Positions 8,726 through 17,395 are shown, counted from the first letter of the stretch. The stretch: DNA of 64,000 bases from Virgibacillus necropolis (GCF_002224365.1 NZ_CP022437.1:558001-622000); one strand, 5' to 3'. Notes: generated by a model not told the origin, from the sequence alone. Made by a program: numbers and translations.

Positions 8726-10342
8726 GTGGATATAAGGTTTAATGTTATATATCGGTGTACGGTTATAGTTTGGATGACATTTAAATTTATAGTTCAGGTT
8801 TCTTTATTCCATATGAGACATCATATTTGGGATGAACAAACGAGGAGAAAGTGGAATGCACTAGTAAAGAAGCTAGCAAGAGAGTATCGTAATACTGCCG
8901 TTAAACTTGGCGGAGTACTAATCAAGGTTGGACAGTTTTTAAGTACTAGGGCAGACTTCATGCCAGATGCCTTTATACAGGAATTGGCGGGACTCGTGGA
9001 CCGTGTGCCTCCATCTTCTTTTTCCTATGCAAAGTCATTAATGGAAAAAGAATGGGGTGGGGATATCAACGACCATTTACTAGAATTAAATGAGGAGCCT
9101 GTGGCATCTGCTTCGATTGGACAAGTTTATAAAGCAACGTTAAAGAATGGGAAAGAGGTTGCAGTCAAAGTTCAGCGATACCGGGTACGTGATATTTTTC
9201 ATATGGACTTTAAAGCATTGAAACTCGTATTCTGGATGATTAAACTATTTACTAGCTTTGGTAAAAAGGCAGATTTAAACTCATTATATCGTGAATTAAT
9301 AGTTGTCATGGATCGCGAATTAGACTTTGAGCAGGAATTAGCATATGGTAACTACTTTAAAGAGCGGTTTAAAACAAATGAAGCAATTTACATACCGGGA
9401 TATATCGAAAGCCTTTGCACGAAAGAAGTATTGGTTATGGAATGGATGGATGGTGCCAAAATCACGGATCTTTCGTACATGAACAAACACAATATCGATA
9501 TACAGCAAACCGCAAAAACACTATTTAATTTTTATTTGGATCAATTTTTAAACGATGGTAACTTTCATGCTGATCCACATGCAGGCAATATTTTAATTCA
9601 ATCGGATGGAACAATTGTAATTATTGATTTTGGCATGATTGGAGAGGTGAAAAAGCAGGATACGCATTATTTTAAACAGTTTATTCAAGGGCTTATTATG
9701 GATGATTATGATAAGGTTGTACAAACCCTAGATGACATGAACTTTGTCTTACCGAATGCTGATCGTACAAAGCTGAAGAAAATGATTAAACAAACAATCG
9801 AAATGTACCAAAATGGATCATTTATCCACATGAACACACATACAATGGAAACGATAAAGGAAGATATTCGGTTGTTTGTAAAAGACCAACCAATTCAATT
9901 ATCAGCAGATTATGCCTATTTGGGAAGAGCGATTTCAATTGTTTTTGGTTTATTAGTTAGTCTTTATCCAGATGTGGATATCGAAAAATGGGCAAAGCCT
10001 AAAGTTAAACAGTGGATTGGCGGTAAGAGTTTCACCGATTCCATCTATGTACAAGTTGCAAAGGATTCAGCAAAACCCATTCTATCTTTTCCAAAAGCTA
10101 TGTTAAAATGGTTGGAAAATGGGGAAAAGGATAGAGAATGGGAGAAAGAAAAGCAACAAAACAAGCTTATGCACCATTTTTATATACTTGTTGAGTTATT
10201 TAGTTTTAGCTTGATGGTAGGAGGAATATATTCTGGTCTTTATGTGGACAAGGTTATTGGTTATCTACTAACTGGTGTCTTTTCCATTACGCTAGTTATT
10301 CTTTTGATAAAGCATTTCAGAATGATAAGATCGAGAAAATAG
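8726..10342 (+). CDS. ABC1/AarF/UbiB-family atypical kinase
   Basis: A 538-residue protein of the UbiB atypical kinase family, which supports ubiquinone or other isoprenoid-lipid metabolism in many organisms. The diagnostic KxGQ motif is seen in GGVLIKVGQFLSTR near residue 60, the A-rich nucleotide loop in ASASIGQVYKA, the catalytic region in FHADPHAGNIL and the metal-binding IIDFGM. Two membrane helices close the C-terminus. The start is GTG at 8726 behind GCGAGGTG. The phasin-like gene follows at ten bases and is very likely co-transcribed. As Bacillaceae use menaquinone, the substrate here is open. Confidence 0.85.
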   Translation: MDIRFNVIYRCTVIVWMTFKFIVQVSLFHMRHHIWDEQTRRKWNALVKKLAREYRNTAVKLGGVLIKVGQFLSTRADFMPDAFIQELAGLVDRVPPSSFSYAKSLMEKEWGGDINDHLLELNEEPVASASIGQVYKATLKNGKEVAVKVQRYRVRDIFHMDFKALKLVFWMIKLFTSFGKKADLNSLYRELIVVMDRELDFEQELAYGNYFKERFKTNEAIYIPGYIESLCTKEVLVMEWMDGAKITDLSYMNKHNIDIQQTAKTLFNFYLDQFLNDGNFHADPHAGNILIQSDGTIVIIDFGMIGEVKKQDTHYFKQFIQGLIMDDYDKVVQTLDDMNFVLPNADRTKLKKMIKQTIEMYQNGSFIHMNTHTMETIKEDIRLFVKDQPIQLSADYAYLGRAISIVFGLLVSLYPDVDIEKWAKPKVKQWIGGKSFTDSIYVQVAKDSAKPILSFPKAMLKWLENGEKDREWEKEKQQNKLMHHFYILVELFSFSLMVGGIYSGLYVDKVIGYLLTGVFSITLVILLIKHFRMIRSRK

Positions 10343-10352
10343 GAGGTTATGA

Positions 10353-10658
10353 ATGATGAGTGATTTTTTGAAAAAAGGATTTTTATTAGGCTTGGGTGCA
10401 GCGGTTAGCAGTAAGGAAAGGTTGGACAAAAAGCTTAAGGAATTGGTTGAGAAAAACGAATTGACACGTGAGCAAGCTAGAACCGTTATGCAGAACTTCC
10501 TCGATAAAGGGGAATCAACAAAAGACGAGTGGAGTACGAAACAGTATGAACAGACTAAAGAGATGGCGAAGGACTTAGGACTAGCTACGAAGGACGACGT
10601 TAATGAACTACAGGCAAGAATAGCAGAGCTTGAATCAAAATTACAGGTTCAAGAGTAA
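10353..10658 (+). CDS. Small phasin-like coiled-coil protein
   Basis: A 101-residue helical protein with a short hydrophobic N-terminus (FLKKGFLLGLGAAV) and a long charged coiled coil ending ELQARIAELESKLQ. It resembles the COG3937-type phasin-like proteins. AGGAGG overlaps the stop codon of the kinase gene, six bases before this ATG, so the two genes form an operon. Adjacent UbiB kinase and phasin-like genes occur in other bacteria. A function in polyhydroxyalkanoate granules is not supported, because no pha genes are nearby. Confidence 0.7.
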   Translation: MMSDFLKKGFLLGLGAAVSSKERLDKKLKELVEKNELTREQARTVMQNFLDKGESTKDEWSTKQYEQTKEMAKDLGLATKDDVNELQARIAELESKLQVQE

Positions 10659-10702
10659 AAAGAAGGACTACATTTTACATTAAAGTGTAGTCCTTCTTTT
10701 TA
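10657..10702 (+). terminator. Terminator after the kinase-phasin operon
   Basis: GAAGGACTACATTT and AAAGTGTAGTCCTTC form a long stem around TACATT, followed by TTTTTAT. Confidence 0.9.
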
Positions 10703-10790
10703 TATAAGAGTTTAAAAGGTCAGTTTTTCGGAAATATGTCTACTACTATCAATTACAGTTAATGAAGCAAAACTTCTAAAGTAAAGGCTG

Positions 10791-11504
10791 ATGGTTTCTA
10801 TGAAAAAACTATTTACAATTCCAATACTTTTACTATTAGCAGGCTGTGACATAGCCGTCTTAGATGCGAAAAGTGAGACAGGACAGGATCAAGCTTTTTT
10901 GATTTGGTTCAGCTTTGGTTTAATGATGATTGTGTTACTTATTGTTTTTATTTTATTCGCTAGGTTTGTGTGGAAATACAGGGAAACTAATCAAAATAAA
11001 GACACACTCCCAAAAGATGTGAAGGGGAATAAAAAGCTTGAAATTACATGGACAACTTTAGCTGTTTTATTATTGGCAGTTCTTGCAGTCCCAACTGTAT
11101 CAATTACATATAATCAGTCACCTATTCTTTCGTCTTCCGAGGAATCTGAACAAGCTGTACACGTTACTGTGACTGGCCAACAGTACTTTTGGACGTTCGA
11201 TTATGAAAATGGGAAACAAACGACAAATAAGCTAGTAATTCCAGCTAATAAAACGATTGTTTTTCACTTGAAATCGAGTGATGTTATTCATTCATTTTGG
11301 ATTCCCCGTCTAGCAGGGAAAACAGATGTACTGCCTGGTAAAGAGCTCTTATATAAAATAGCGAACCCTGAAATAGGAACGTATGAAGGTCATTGTGCTG
11401 AGTTCTGCGGAGTCCAGCATGCCAAGATGCAGTTCACAACTCAAGTTGTGTCAAACGAAGACTATGAAAAATGGTTAGAAGTGCGTGCTCAAAAAGGAGG
11501 ATAA
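10791..11504 (+). CDS. Cytochrome c oxidase subunit II (lipoprotein, CuA site, no cytochrome c domain)
   Basis: Subunit II of a heme-copper oxidase, 234-237 residues. It starts with a lipoprotein signal (LLLLAGC), has two membrane helices and an outer cupredoxin domain. All CuA ligands are present: the His of SDVIHSFW, then CAEFCGVQHAKM, which supplies two Cys, the backbone-ligand Glu, His and Met. CuA indicates a cytochrome c rather than quinol oxidase. Unlike B. subtilis CtaC it lacks the fused cytochrome c domain. ATG 10791 and ATG 10800 are both possible starts (AAAGG at 10783). It begins the operon subunit II-I-III. Confidence 0.88.
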   Translation: MVSMKKLFTIPILLLLAGCDIAVLDAKSETGQDQAFLIWFSFGLMMIVLLIVFILFARFVWKYRETNQNKDTLPKDVKGNKKLEITWTTLAVLLLAVLAVPTVSITYNQSPILSSSEESEQAVHVTVTGQQYFWTFDYENGKQTTNKLVIPANKTIVFHLKSSDVIHSFWIPRLAGKTDVLPGKELLYKIANPEIGTYEGHCAEFCGVQHAKMQFTTQVVSNEDYEKWLEVRAQKGG

Positions 11505-11520
11505 AAATTCGGATGCGTCA

Positions 11521-11570
11521 TTTTTACCGGACTTTTTGATCAACCTCTAGAAGAAAAATAACCACGTATT
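11521..11570 (+). repeat. Degenerate fragment of repeat family B
   Basis: The stretch GGACTTTTTGATCAACCTCTAG closely matches the right end of the family-B elements at 16083-16224 and 16985-17127, and GATGCGT to its left recalls their left end. The interior is lost. It lies inside the oxidase operon between subunits II and I. Confidence 0.55.
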
Positions 11571-11615
11571 CTAGATATTCTCAGAATTAATTTAAAAAGC
11601 AAGAGGGTGTAAACA

Positions 11616-13538
11616 ATGACAATACCATTTTTCGGAGGTACCCTATTTGTTCCTTCAGACGTTGTGGCAGCATGGGGTCTTACAATTATATTAGGAATCT
11701 TGATGGCGATATACGTTTGGCGAAAACAAAAGTTACCATTGATATGGAGCTATATGCGTACAACCAATCACCGTAAAATTGGAACGTTGTACGTGTTATT
11801 TGGTGTTTTATTCTTTTTGCGTGCAGGAATCGATGCGTTATTAATTCGGTTGCAATTAGCAAAACCACACAGTGAATTTTGGGTTTTTCAACAAGACAAG
11901 TATAATGAGCTATTTACTACACATGGGACGATGATGATTTTCTTTGTCGCTATGCCATTGTTAATCGGTTTAATGAACATCGCAGTTCCACTCCAAATCG
12001 GTGCGCGTGATTTGGCATTTCCATTTTTAAATTCAGTTAGTTTTTGGCTTTTCTTAGCTGGTGCAATTTTATTCAATATGTCATTCTTTTTTAATAGTGC
12101 CCCAAATGCTGGTTGGACTGGCTATGCCCCGTTATCGACCGATACATTTACTCCTGATGTAGGGAATGATTACTATGTCTTTAGTTTACAAATTTCTGGA
12201 CTTGGGACCATTTTTACCGCGATAAATATGATAGTCACGATTATTCGCCATCGTGCACCAGGTATGAAGCTCACCAGAATGCCACTTTTTCCATGGTCTG
12301 CACTAATTACATCATTTTTAATCTTGGTTGCGTTTCCTGTTTTATCAATCGGACTATACTTACTTATGTTTGATCGTATGTTTGGTACGGGTTTCTTTTC
12401 TGGCGAGGTTGGAAGTCCAGTATTTTGGCAACATCTATTTTGGATATTCGGACATCCAGAGGTATATATCTTGGCGCTGCCAGCATTTGGTATTTTTTCT
12501 GACATTATTTCGACTTTTTCAAAAAAGCGTATATTTGGATATCCAGCAATGGTTCTATCGCTTGCATTAATTGGCTTTCTAGGGTTCATGGTTTGGGCAC
12601 ATCATATGTTTACCGTAGGACTTGGTCCGATGGCAAATACATTTTTTGCAATCACAACCATGCTGATTGCAGTTCCAACAGGTATCAAAGTCTTTAACTG
12701 GTTGTTTACGATGCGTGGAGGGGTTATTCGAATAACAGCTCCTATGCTGTTTTCATTAGGATTCATTCCTACATTTGTTATGGGCGGTGTGACAGGCGTA
12801 ATGTTGTCTGTTGCTGCAGCTAACTTCCAGTACCATGATACCCATTTTGTTGTGGCACATTTCCATTACACGATTATTGGCTCAACAATTCTAGGGATCT
12901 TTGCTGGACTCTATTATTGGTATCCTAAAATTACAGGCAAGGTGCTTGATGAAACGCTTGGTAAATGGCATTTCTGGTTATTCCTTATTGGATTTCACAT
13001 GACTTTTTTACCAATGCATATAACAGGGCTTCAAGGAATGCCACGTCGGGTTTATACGTATAGTTACGGTGATTCATTGTTCACCTTAAATTTAATCAGT
13101 ACAATTGGTGCATTTATTATGGGTAGTAGTATGTTGTTCGTTGCTTGGAATGTCTATAAAACGCATAAATATGGAAAAAAGGTTGGTAATGATCCTTGGA
13201 ACGGTCGTACACTAGAGTGGACTGTCGAATCACCATCACAGGAAAATACCTTTCATCCAATGCCAGTTGTAAAGGAAATGGATCCCTATTGGTATGCGAA
13301 AGTGGAAGGGCGGACACTTGCGTCAACAACAAATGTCAGACCTGCTCCAATAGCGGTGGAGACAATCAAACCATTGTTGATTGCGGTATCCATGTCAATC
13401 ATGAGCCTTGGTATGATCTATTCCTGGTATTGGATGGCGATTCTTGGAGGCATAAGTACATTTGCGTTATTCATCATTCGATCTGAAACAGATGAACGTA
13501 AAAAGGATTACTGGGAGGAGGCGAAATCCGATGAATAA
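11616..13538 (+). CDS. ctaD: Cytochrome c oxidase subunit I (A1-type heme-copper oxidase)
   Basis: The 640-residue catalytic subunit holds heme a, heme a3 and CuB. Seen motifs: TTHGTMMIF with a heme a ligand, FGHPEVYILALPAFGI with the CuB His and the cross-linked Tyr, VWAHHMFTVG with the two further CuB His, and HFVVAHFHYTI with the heme ligands of helix X. The HPEVY form, with its Glu, marks the A1 subgroup, which pumps protons through D and K channels. Two extra helices close the C-terminus, as in B. subtilis CtaD. SD-like GCAAGAGGGTG precedes the start. Its last eight bases overlap the start of subunit III. Confidence 0.93.
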   Translation: MTIPFFGGTLFVPSDVVAAWGLTIILGILMAIYVWRKQKLPLIWSYMRTTNHRKIGTLYVLFGVLFFLRAGIDALLIRLQLAKPHSEFWVFQQDKYNELFTTHGTMMIFFVAMPLLIGLMNIAVPLQIGARDLAFPFLNSVSFWLFLAGAILFNMSFFFNSAPNAGWTGYAPLSTDTFTPDVGNDYYVFSLQISGLGTIFTAINMIVTIIRHRAPGMKLTRMPLFPWSALITSFLILVAFPVLSIGLYLLMFDRMFGTGFFSGEVGSPVFWQHLFWIFGHPEVYILALPAFGIFSDIISTFSKKRIFGYPAMVLSLALIGFLGFMVWAHHMFTVGLGPMANTFFAITTMLIAVPTGIKVFNWLFTMRGGVIRITAPMLFSLGFIPTFVMGGVTGVMLSVAAANFQYHDTHFVVAHFHYTIIGSTILGIFAGLYYWYPKITGKVLDETLGKWHFWLFLIGFHMTFLPMHITGLQGMPRRVYTYSYGDSLFTLNLISTIGAFIMGSSMLFVAWNVYKTHKYGKKVGNDPWNGRTLEWTVESPSQENTFHPMPVVKEMDPYWYAKVEGRTLASTTNVRPAPIAVETIKPLLIAVSMSIMSLGMIYSWYWMAILGGISTFALFIIRSETDERKKDYWEEAKSDE

Positions 13539-14106
13539 TTATCAAGAGGCATTATTTAAAGATAAACGTCTTGGATTCTTCATCTATTTGTTTGTGGAAA
13601 GTGTAATGTTTGGAACACTTTTTGCAACGTATTTGATATTTACACCACCTCCAACTTACCCAATGCCACATGAATTATTTGAAGTTAAAACGGTTGTGTT
13701 ATCATCTGTCTTTTTGCTTTCTAGTAGTGGAACGTTGTTAATTGCGGAAATGGGATTAGATGAGCGTCAAGGATTGAAGATTGTGCCTGGTCTTGTAATT
13801 ACATTGCTGTTCGGTCTCACATTTTTAGGTTTGGAAATTCATGAATTCTATAAATATGTGATGGAGGGTAACGGATTAACGGCAAACGTATTTATGTCTT
13901 CGTTCTATGTGCTCGTTGGCTTGCACGCTGCCCATGTTACTTTTGGTGCTTGTTGGATGATTCTCTTGCTAACACAATATAAGCGGATGAATATGCCGTA
14001 TACTTTATATATAGAAAAGCAGAAAATCTTCCAGTATTATTGGCACTTTGTTGATGTTATTTGGATATTTATTATTATCATTGTCTACCTGCCATATCTA
14101 GTGTAA
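13531..14106 (+). CDS. ctaE: Cytochrome c oxidase subunit III
   Basis: A 191-residue membrane protein of the subunit III family, with conserved LFVESVMFGTLFATYL, the E-x-H pair in LGLEIHEF, GLHAAHVTFG and the terminal YYWHFVDVIWIFI. I choose ATG 13531, behind GGGAGGAGG and overlapping the subunit I gene by eight bases; the longer upstream frame starts inside subunit I and lacks family similarity. No subunit IV gene (ctaF) and no assembly genes (ctaA, ctaB, ctaG) follow, so this probably is an additional terminal oxidase that borrows assembly factors encoded elsewhere. Confidence 0.9.
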   Translation: MNNYQEALFKDKRLGFFIYLFVESVMFGTLFATYLIFTPPPTYPMPHELFEVKTVVLSSVFLLSSSGTLLIAEMGLDERQGLKIVPGLVITLLFGLTFLGLEIHEFYKYVMEGNGLTANVFMSSFYVLVGLHAAHVTFGACWMILLLTQYKRMNMPYTLYIEKQKIFQYYWHFVDVIWIFIIIIVYLPYLV

Positions 14107-14145
14107 ACAGGCGCAAGGATTAGACAAAAAAGAGGAGAGAGTTAG

Positions 14146-15720
14146 ATGACTACAGGTTTATTGATTACCTTAATCGTAATTATAGCGTTTTTGGTTCTTG
14201 TACCACTATTTATTTTTTTGCGTGTCTATGCCCATGATTCAAAACAACAGGAACACTCTATACTTCGAAATTATCCAGTATTAGGTAAGGTTAGGTATAT
14301 TACAGAAAAAATCGGTCCCGAGTTGCGTCAATATCTATTCAATAATGACAACGAAGGTAAGCCATTTAACCGGAGAGAATTTGAATTTGTGTATAAATCG
14401 GCCAAATATAATAATAGAATGATAGGTTATGGTTCGGAACGTGATTTTAATGAAGAAGGCTTTTATATTGTAAATAACATGTTTCCTAGTCAGCGAGAGG
14501 AAATGAAAATTGATCAAGAACCTAAAGTTAAGACGCGTCTATACAAAGTTGATAATGAAAAATTATTTAGTCGTAAAGAACACCATGATGAAGACATATT
14601 AGATCCTTTTTATTTAACGGATGATGATGCAATTGTTCTTGGTAAAAATACTGTTCGAAATCCATTTAGAGTTAAAGGACTGATTGGGCAGTCTGCAATG
14701 AGCTTTGGTTCACTCGGCGATCATGCAATAACAGCTCTTTCAAAAGGACTTGGAATGGCTGGTGGAACATGGATGAATACTGGCGAGGGAAGCATATCTT
14801 CTTATCATCAAAAAGGTGATGTCGATATCATCATGCAAATTAGTGCAGGGTTATTTGGTGTTCGTACAAAAGATGGCGAGTTTTCATGGGAACTTTTTAA
14901 AAAGAAAAGCGATATAGATCAGGTAAAAGCATTCGAGCTTAAACTTGCTCAAGGTGCAAAACAACGAGGTGGACACGTTGAAGGGAGAAAGGTGACAGAA
15001 GAAATTGCGGAAATTCGTAATGTGGAAGCTTGGAAGACGATTAACAGTCCAAACCGGTTTCATGAATTTAACGACGCAAAAGGATTACTAGAGTTTCTCG
15101 ATAAAATGCGTGACATCGGTGGAAAACCTGTTGGGACAAAAATAGTTGTTGGGGATGAAGCGCAAGTAGAAAGCTATGTAAAAGCAATGAAGGAACTCGA
15201 TATTGTTCCAGATTTCATAACAGTTGATGGAGGTAATGGGGGTTCTGGTGCTACCTATTATGAATTGGCACAATCTGTTGGGTTACCGACATATGCTGCA
15301 TTACCACTACTCGATGACCTACTTAATAAATACGGCCTGCGTAATCGCACTAAAATTATAGCTTCAGGTCAATTGGTTACGCCAGACAAAATAGCAATGG
15401 CACTATCTTTGGGTGCAGATATGATTAACATTGCCAGAGGATTTATGTTAACGGTTGGCTGTATCATGGCTCAGGTTTGTCACACGAATAATTGTCCAGT
15501 AGGCGTTACCACGACAGACCCTGATTTGCAAAAAGCATTAAGCGTCGAAGAGAAAAAATATCGTGTATGTAATTACTTGTTAGCTTTACGCGAAGGAGTC
15601 TTTGAAATGGCTGCAGTTGCAGGTATTGATAGTCCTACCAAATTCTCGCGTGAACATATTGTTTATAAAGATCGACTTAACAAAGCGTACAAAGTAATGA
15701 ATTATTCCCATTCAAGCTAA
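14146..15720 (+). CDS. Membrane-anchored glutamate-synthase-like FMN/3Fe-4S protein (YerD-like), copy 1
   Basis: A 524-residue protein with one N-terminal membrane helix and then the FMN/alpha-ketoglutarate barrel of glutamate synthase. FMN-domain motifs include MSFGSLGDHAITALSKGL, TVDGGNGGSGA and GADMINIARGF. Near the C-terminus GCIMAQVCHTNNCPVG has the C-x5-C-x4-C spacing of the 3Fe-4S cluster of glutamate synthases. The glutaminase domain and the C-terminal beta-helix are missing, so it is not a complete GOGAT. B. subtilis YerD is the nearest named relative. It starts 39 bases after the oxidase operon and may share its transcript. A close paralogue lies at 57967-59538. The reaction is unknown. 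Confidence 0.85.
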   Translation: MTTGLLITLIVIIAFLVLVPLFIFLRVYAHDSKQQEHSILRNYPVLGKVRYITEKIGPELRQYLFNNDNEGKPFNRREFEFVYKSAKYNNRMIGYGSERDFNEEGFYIVNNMFPSQREEMKIDQEPKVKTRLYKVDNEKLFSRKEHHDEDILDPFYLTDDDAIVLGKNTVRNPFRVKGLIGQSAMSFGSLGDHAITALSKGLGMAGGTWMNTGEGSISSYHQKGDVDIIMQISAGLFGVRTKDGEFSWELFKKKSDIDQVKAFELKLAQGAKQRGGHVEGRKVTEEIAEIRNVEAWKTINSPNRFHEFNDAKGLLEFLDKMRDIGGKPVGTKIVVGDEAQVESYVKAMKELDIVPDFITVDGGNGGSGATYYELAQSVGLPTYAALPLLDDLLNKYGLRNRTKIIASGQLVTPDKIAMALSLGADMINIARGFMLTVGCIMAQVCHTNNCPVGVTTTDPDLQKALSVEEKKYRVCNYLLALREGVFEMAAVAGIDSPTKFSREHIVYKDRLNKAYKVMNYSHSS

Positions 15721-15856
15721 TAAATTATGTCGATTTATATTGTTTTCTGTATATTTGGCAAATTATTAATTATTATATTGATTCCTTTTAAATTTCCATG
15801 TACAATTAAAATAGATAATATTTTGTTAGTGGTATCTTAGGGGGCAAGGTAGCGTG

Positions 15857-16012
15857 ATGGAGAGCTTTTTTAATGTATTAGAGGATACGAAAGAGAAGCT
15901 TGGACGGAAACTGCAGAGAAAAGAAGTTGACTTTTTGCAATGGATGTATGAGCGCTATCAGGAAGAAGAAAAAGAAACGTGTAGATGTTTAAAAATAGAA
16001 AACATCAATTGA
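15857..16012 (+). CDS. Small charged hypothetical protein (51 residues)
   Basis: An ATG at 15857 (or GTG at 15854), preceded by GGGGCAAGGTAG, opens a 51-residue frame that starts MESFFNVLEDTKEKLG and continues with charged helical sequence including RKEVDFLQWMYERY, then a CRC pair. It is directly followed by a good terminator, and codon use looks normal, which supports a real gene. I do not recognise a family. The helical heptad pattern suggests a small coiled-coil or regulatory protein. Confidence 0.6.
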   Translation: MESFFNVLEDTKEKLGRKLQRKEVDFLQWMYERYQEEEKETCRCLKIENIN

Positions 16013-16013
16013 T

Positions 16014-16046
16014 AAAAGTCTTGGAACTCTTTCCAGGGCTTTTTGT
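16014..16046 (+). terminator. Terminator after the small charged protein gene
   Basis: AAGTCTTGGAA pairs with TTCCAGGGCTT (11 bp with G-U pairs) around a CTCT loop, followed by TTTTG. Confidence 0.7.
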
Positions 16047-16082
16047 TAGCCAAATTTTTGTACTTTATGAATGTATAAGTGC

Positions 16083-16224
16083 GTTCAAAAAACCAGCAAA
16101 TTAGAAACAAGAAGGTCGAGGCATGAGAGTTTTGAGGGCCGGAACGTATGCCCTTAATACGTGAGGACCGGAAAAACCGAGTAACGAAAAGATTCGCCGT
16201 TTATCATTTGCTGGTTTTTTGAAC
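16083..16224 (+). repeat. MITE-like element, family B, copy 1
   Basis: A 142 bp element with perfect 19 bp terminal inverted repeats: GTTCAAAAAACCAGCAAAT at 16083-16101 and its exact complement at 16206-16224. Interior blocks (TTAGAAACAAGAAGGTCGAGGC and CGCCGTTTATCATTTG) recur in copy 2 at 16985-17127. It has no coding capacity. The two copies bracket ywdI-ywdK. Confidence 0.85.
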
Positions 16225-16302
16225 AACCTCTATAAACCTTTTTTAGTAGATAGGTCACACATGTTATACTAATACAGGTAAAGTTTGAAAGGGAGTGATT
16301 CA

Positions 16303-16605
16303 GTGGCGATTCCAAATGAAACGATACTTAAGAAAATGATGCATGAGTTGCAGCAAGCACAATTAAGCCAGTCTAATCACAGCCAAATGGTGAGACATAT
16401 TGAAAATGTGAGGCTTTTAAGTGATTTAATAGTAGACGATGGGCATGTTGAGCAGCAGGAAAGATCGAGAAGCCCGAAAGCTATTTCTGATGATGAAATG
16501 AAAGCAATGTTTGGTAGTGGTACAAGCTCTAAGAAAACAAACGAAAAACATGAATCAGAAGCGGAAAGAGACGACGCAAATGGAAAGTCTATTTTTGACT
16601 TTTAA
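16303..16605 (+). CDS. ywdI: YwdI family protein
   Basis: A 100-residue, hydrophilic, low-complexity protein matching the YwdI family by N-terminal ILKKMMHELQQAQ and its place directly before ywdK. I choose GTG 16303, seven bases after AAGGGAG; a longer in-frame start at 16285 lies upstream of that site. The C-terminus is Ser/Lys/Glu-rich and ends SIFDF. No function is established for the family. It forms a two-gene operon with ywdK. Confidence 0.75.
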   Translation: MAIPNETILKKMMHELQQAQLSQSNHSQMVRHIENVRLLSDLIVDDGHVEQQERSRSPKAISDDEMKAMFGSGTSSKKTNEKHESEAERDDANGKSIFDF

Positions 16606-16625
16606 AATAAAAAAGAGGTGTTTTG

Positions 16626-16994
16626 ATGAAATTATTTCTTATTCTTGGTGTAATAAATGGATTTTTAGCAGTAGCATTAGGGGCGTTCGGTGCTCATGGT
16701 TTAGAAGGTAAAATTTCAGAGAAAGCAATAGCTACGTGGGAGAAAGCTGTTACCTATCAAATGTTTCATACAATGGCCCTGTTTGTAACTGGATTACTTT
16801 TAGCGAAGTTCCAAAGTGGAGGAATGCTCTTTGCAGGATGGATGTTCTTTGCGGGGATCATATTATTCTCAGGAAGCCTGTACATCTATTCAACAACTGG
16901 AATTAAAACATTCGCGATGATAACACCAGTTGGTGGAGTAGCTTTCTTAGTTGGCTGGATTCTGCTTGGTTATGCGATTTCGAAATATTTATAA
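16626..16994 (+). CDS. ywdK: DUF423 small membrane protein YwdK
   Basis: A 122-residue protein with four hydrophobic helices and the DUF423 signature LGAFGAHGLE near residue 20, followed by WEKAVTYQMFHTMAL. ATG 16626 lies behind AAAGAGGTG. The family is widespread in bacteria and has no settled function. Its TAA stop lies inside the left edge of the family-B element at 16985-17127. Confidence 0.85.
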   Translation: MKLFLILGVINGFLAVALGAFGAHGLEGKISEKAIATWEKAVTYQMFHTMALFVTGLLLAKFQSGGMLFAGWMFFAGIILFSGSLYIYSTTGIKTFAMITPVGGVAFLVGWILLGYAISKYL

Positions 16995-17127
16995 ATGCGT
17001 GTTTAAAAAGGTGCCAAATTAGAAACAAGAAGTTCGAGGCGGTGTAGTCTTGAGGACCGGAAAGACAAGCAAAGCGGAGAAATTCGCCGTTTATCATTTG
17101 GTGACTTTTTGAACAACCTTTATAAAT
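16985..17127 (+). repeat. MITE-like element, family B, copy 2
   Basis: About 140 bp. The left end begins in the ywdK stop region (TATAAATGCGTGTTTAAAAAGG) and the right end is GACTTTTTGAACAACCTTTATAAA. The terminal repeats match each other at about 15 of 19 positions. The interior shares TTAGAAACAAGAAG and CGCCGTTTATCATTTG with copy 1. The right edge also supplies the stop codon of the minus-strand gene at 17120-17371. Confidence 0.8.
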
Positions 17128-17371
17128 GGAATAAGATATAGGTCATAAAAATAAAGAGTAGCAAAGCTTGTGCAAAATGCTTGAAAGCCTTGTTTCTATT
17201 GTGAGTATTAAGTTCGATCATAGCCTCACAACATAGTCCACATCCGATTAAGTAGATAATAACAACAGCTAATAATATAAATCCCTTAACCAATACAACA
17301 ATCCCAGCAAATATAGCTAAGATAAGTGAAATTAACTCTAATCGGACGAATTTTTCATATGGATGTCTCAT
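17120..17371 (-). CDS. Small hypothetical membrane protein
   Basis: An 83-residue protein with two or three hydrophobic segments, beginning MRHPYEKFVRLELISLIL and carrying GCGLCCEAMIEL in the second half. The ATG at 17371 follows AGGGGG by six bases. A longer TTG-started frame (to 17440) runs into the gerQ terminator hairpin and has no ribosome site, so I reject it. It is downstream of gerQ on the same strand. Family unknown. Confidence 0.55.
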   Translation of the reverse strand: MRHPYEKFVRLELISLILAIFAGIVVLVKGFILLAVVIIYLIGCGLCCEAMIELNTHNRNKAFKHFAQALLLFIFMTYILFHL

Positions 17372-17395
17372 TGTGATCCCCCTATAGAGAAAAAA

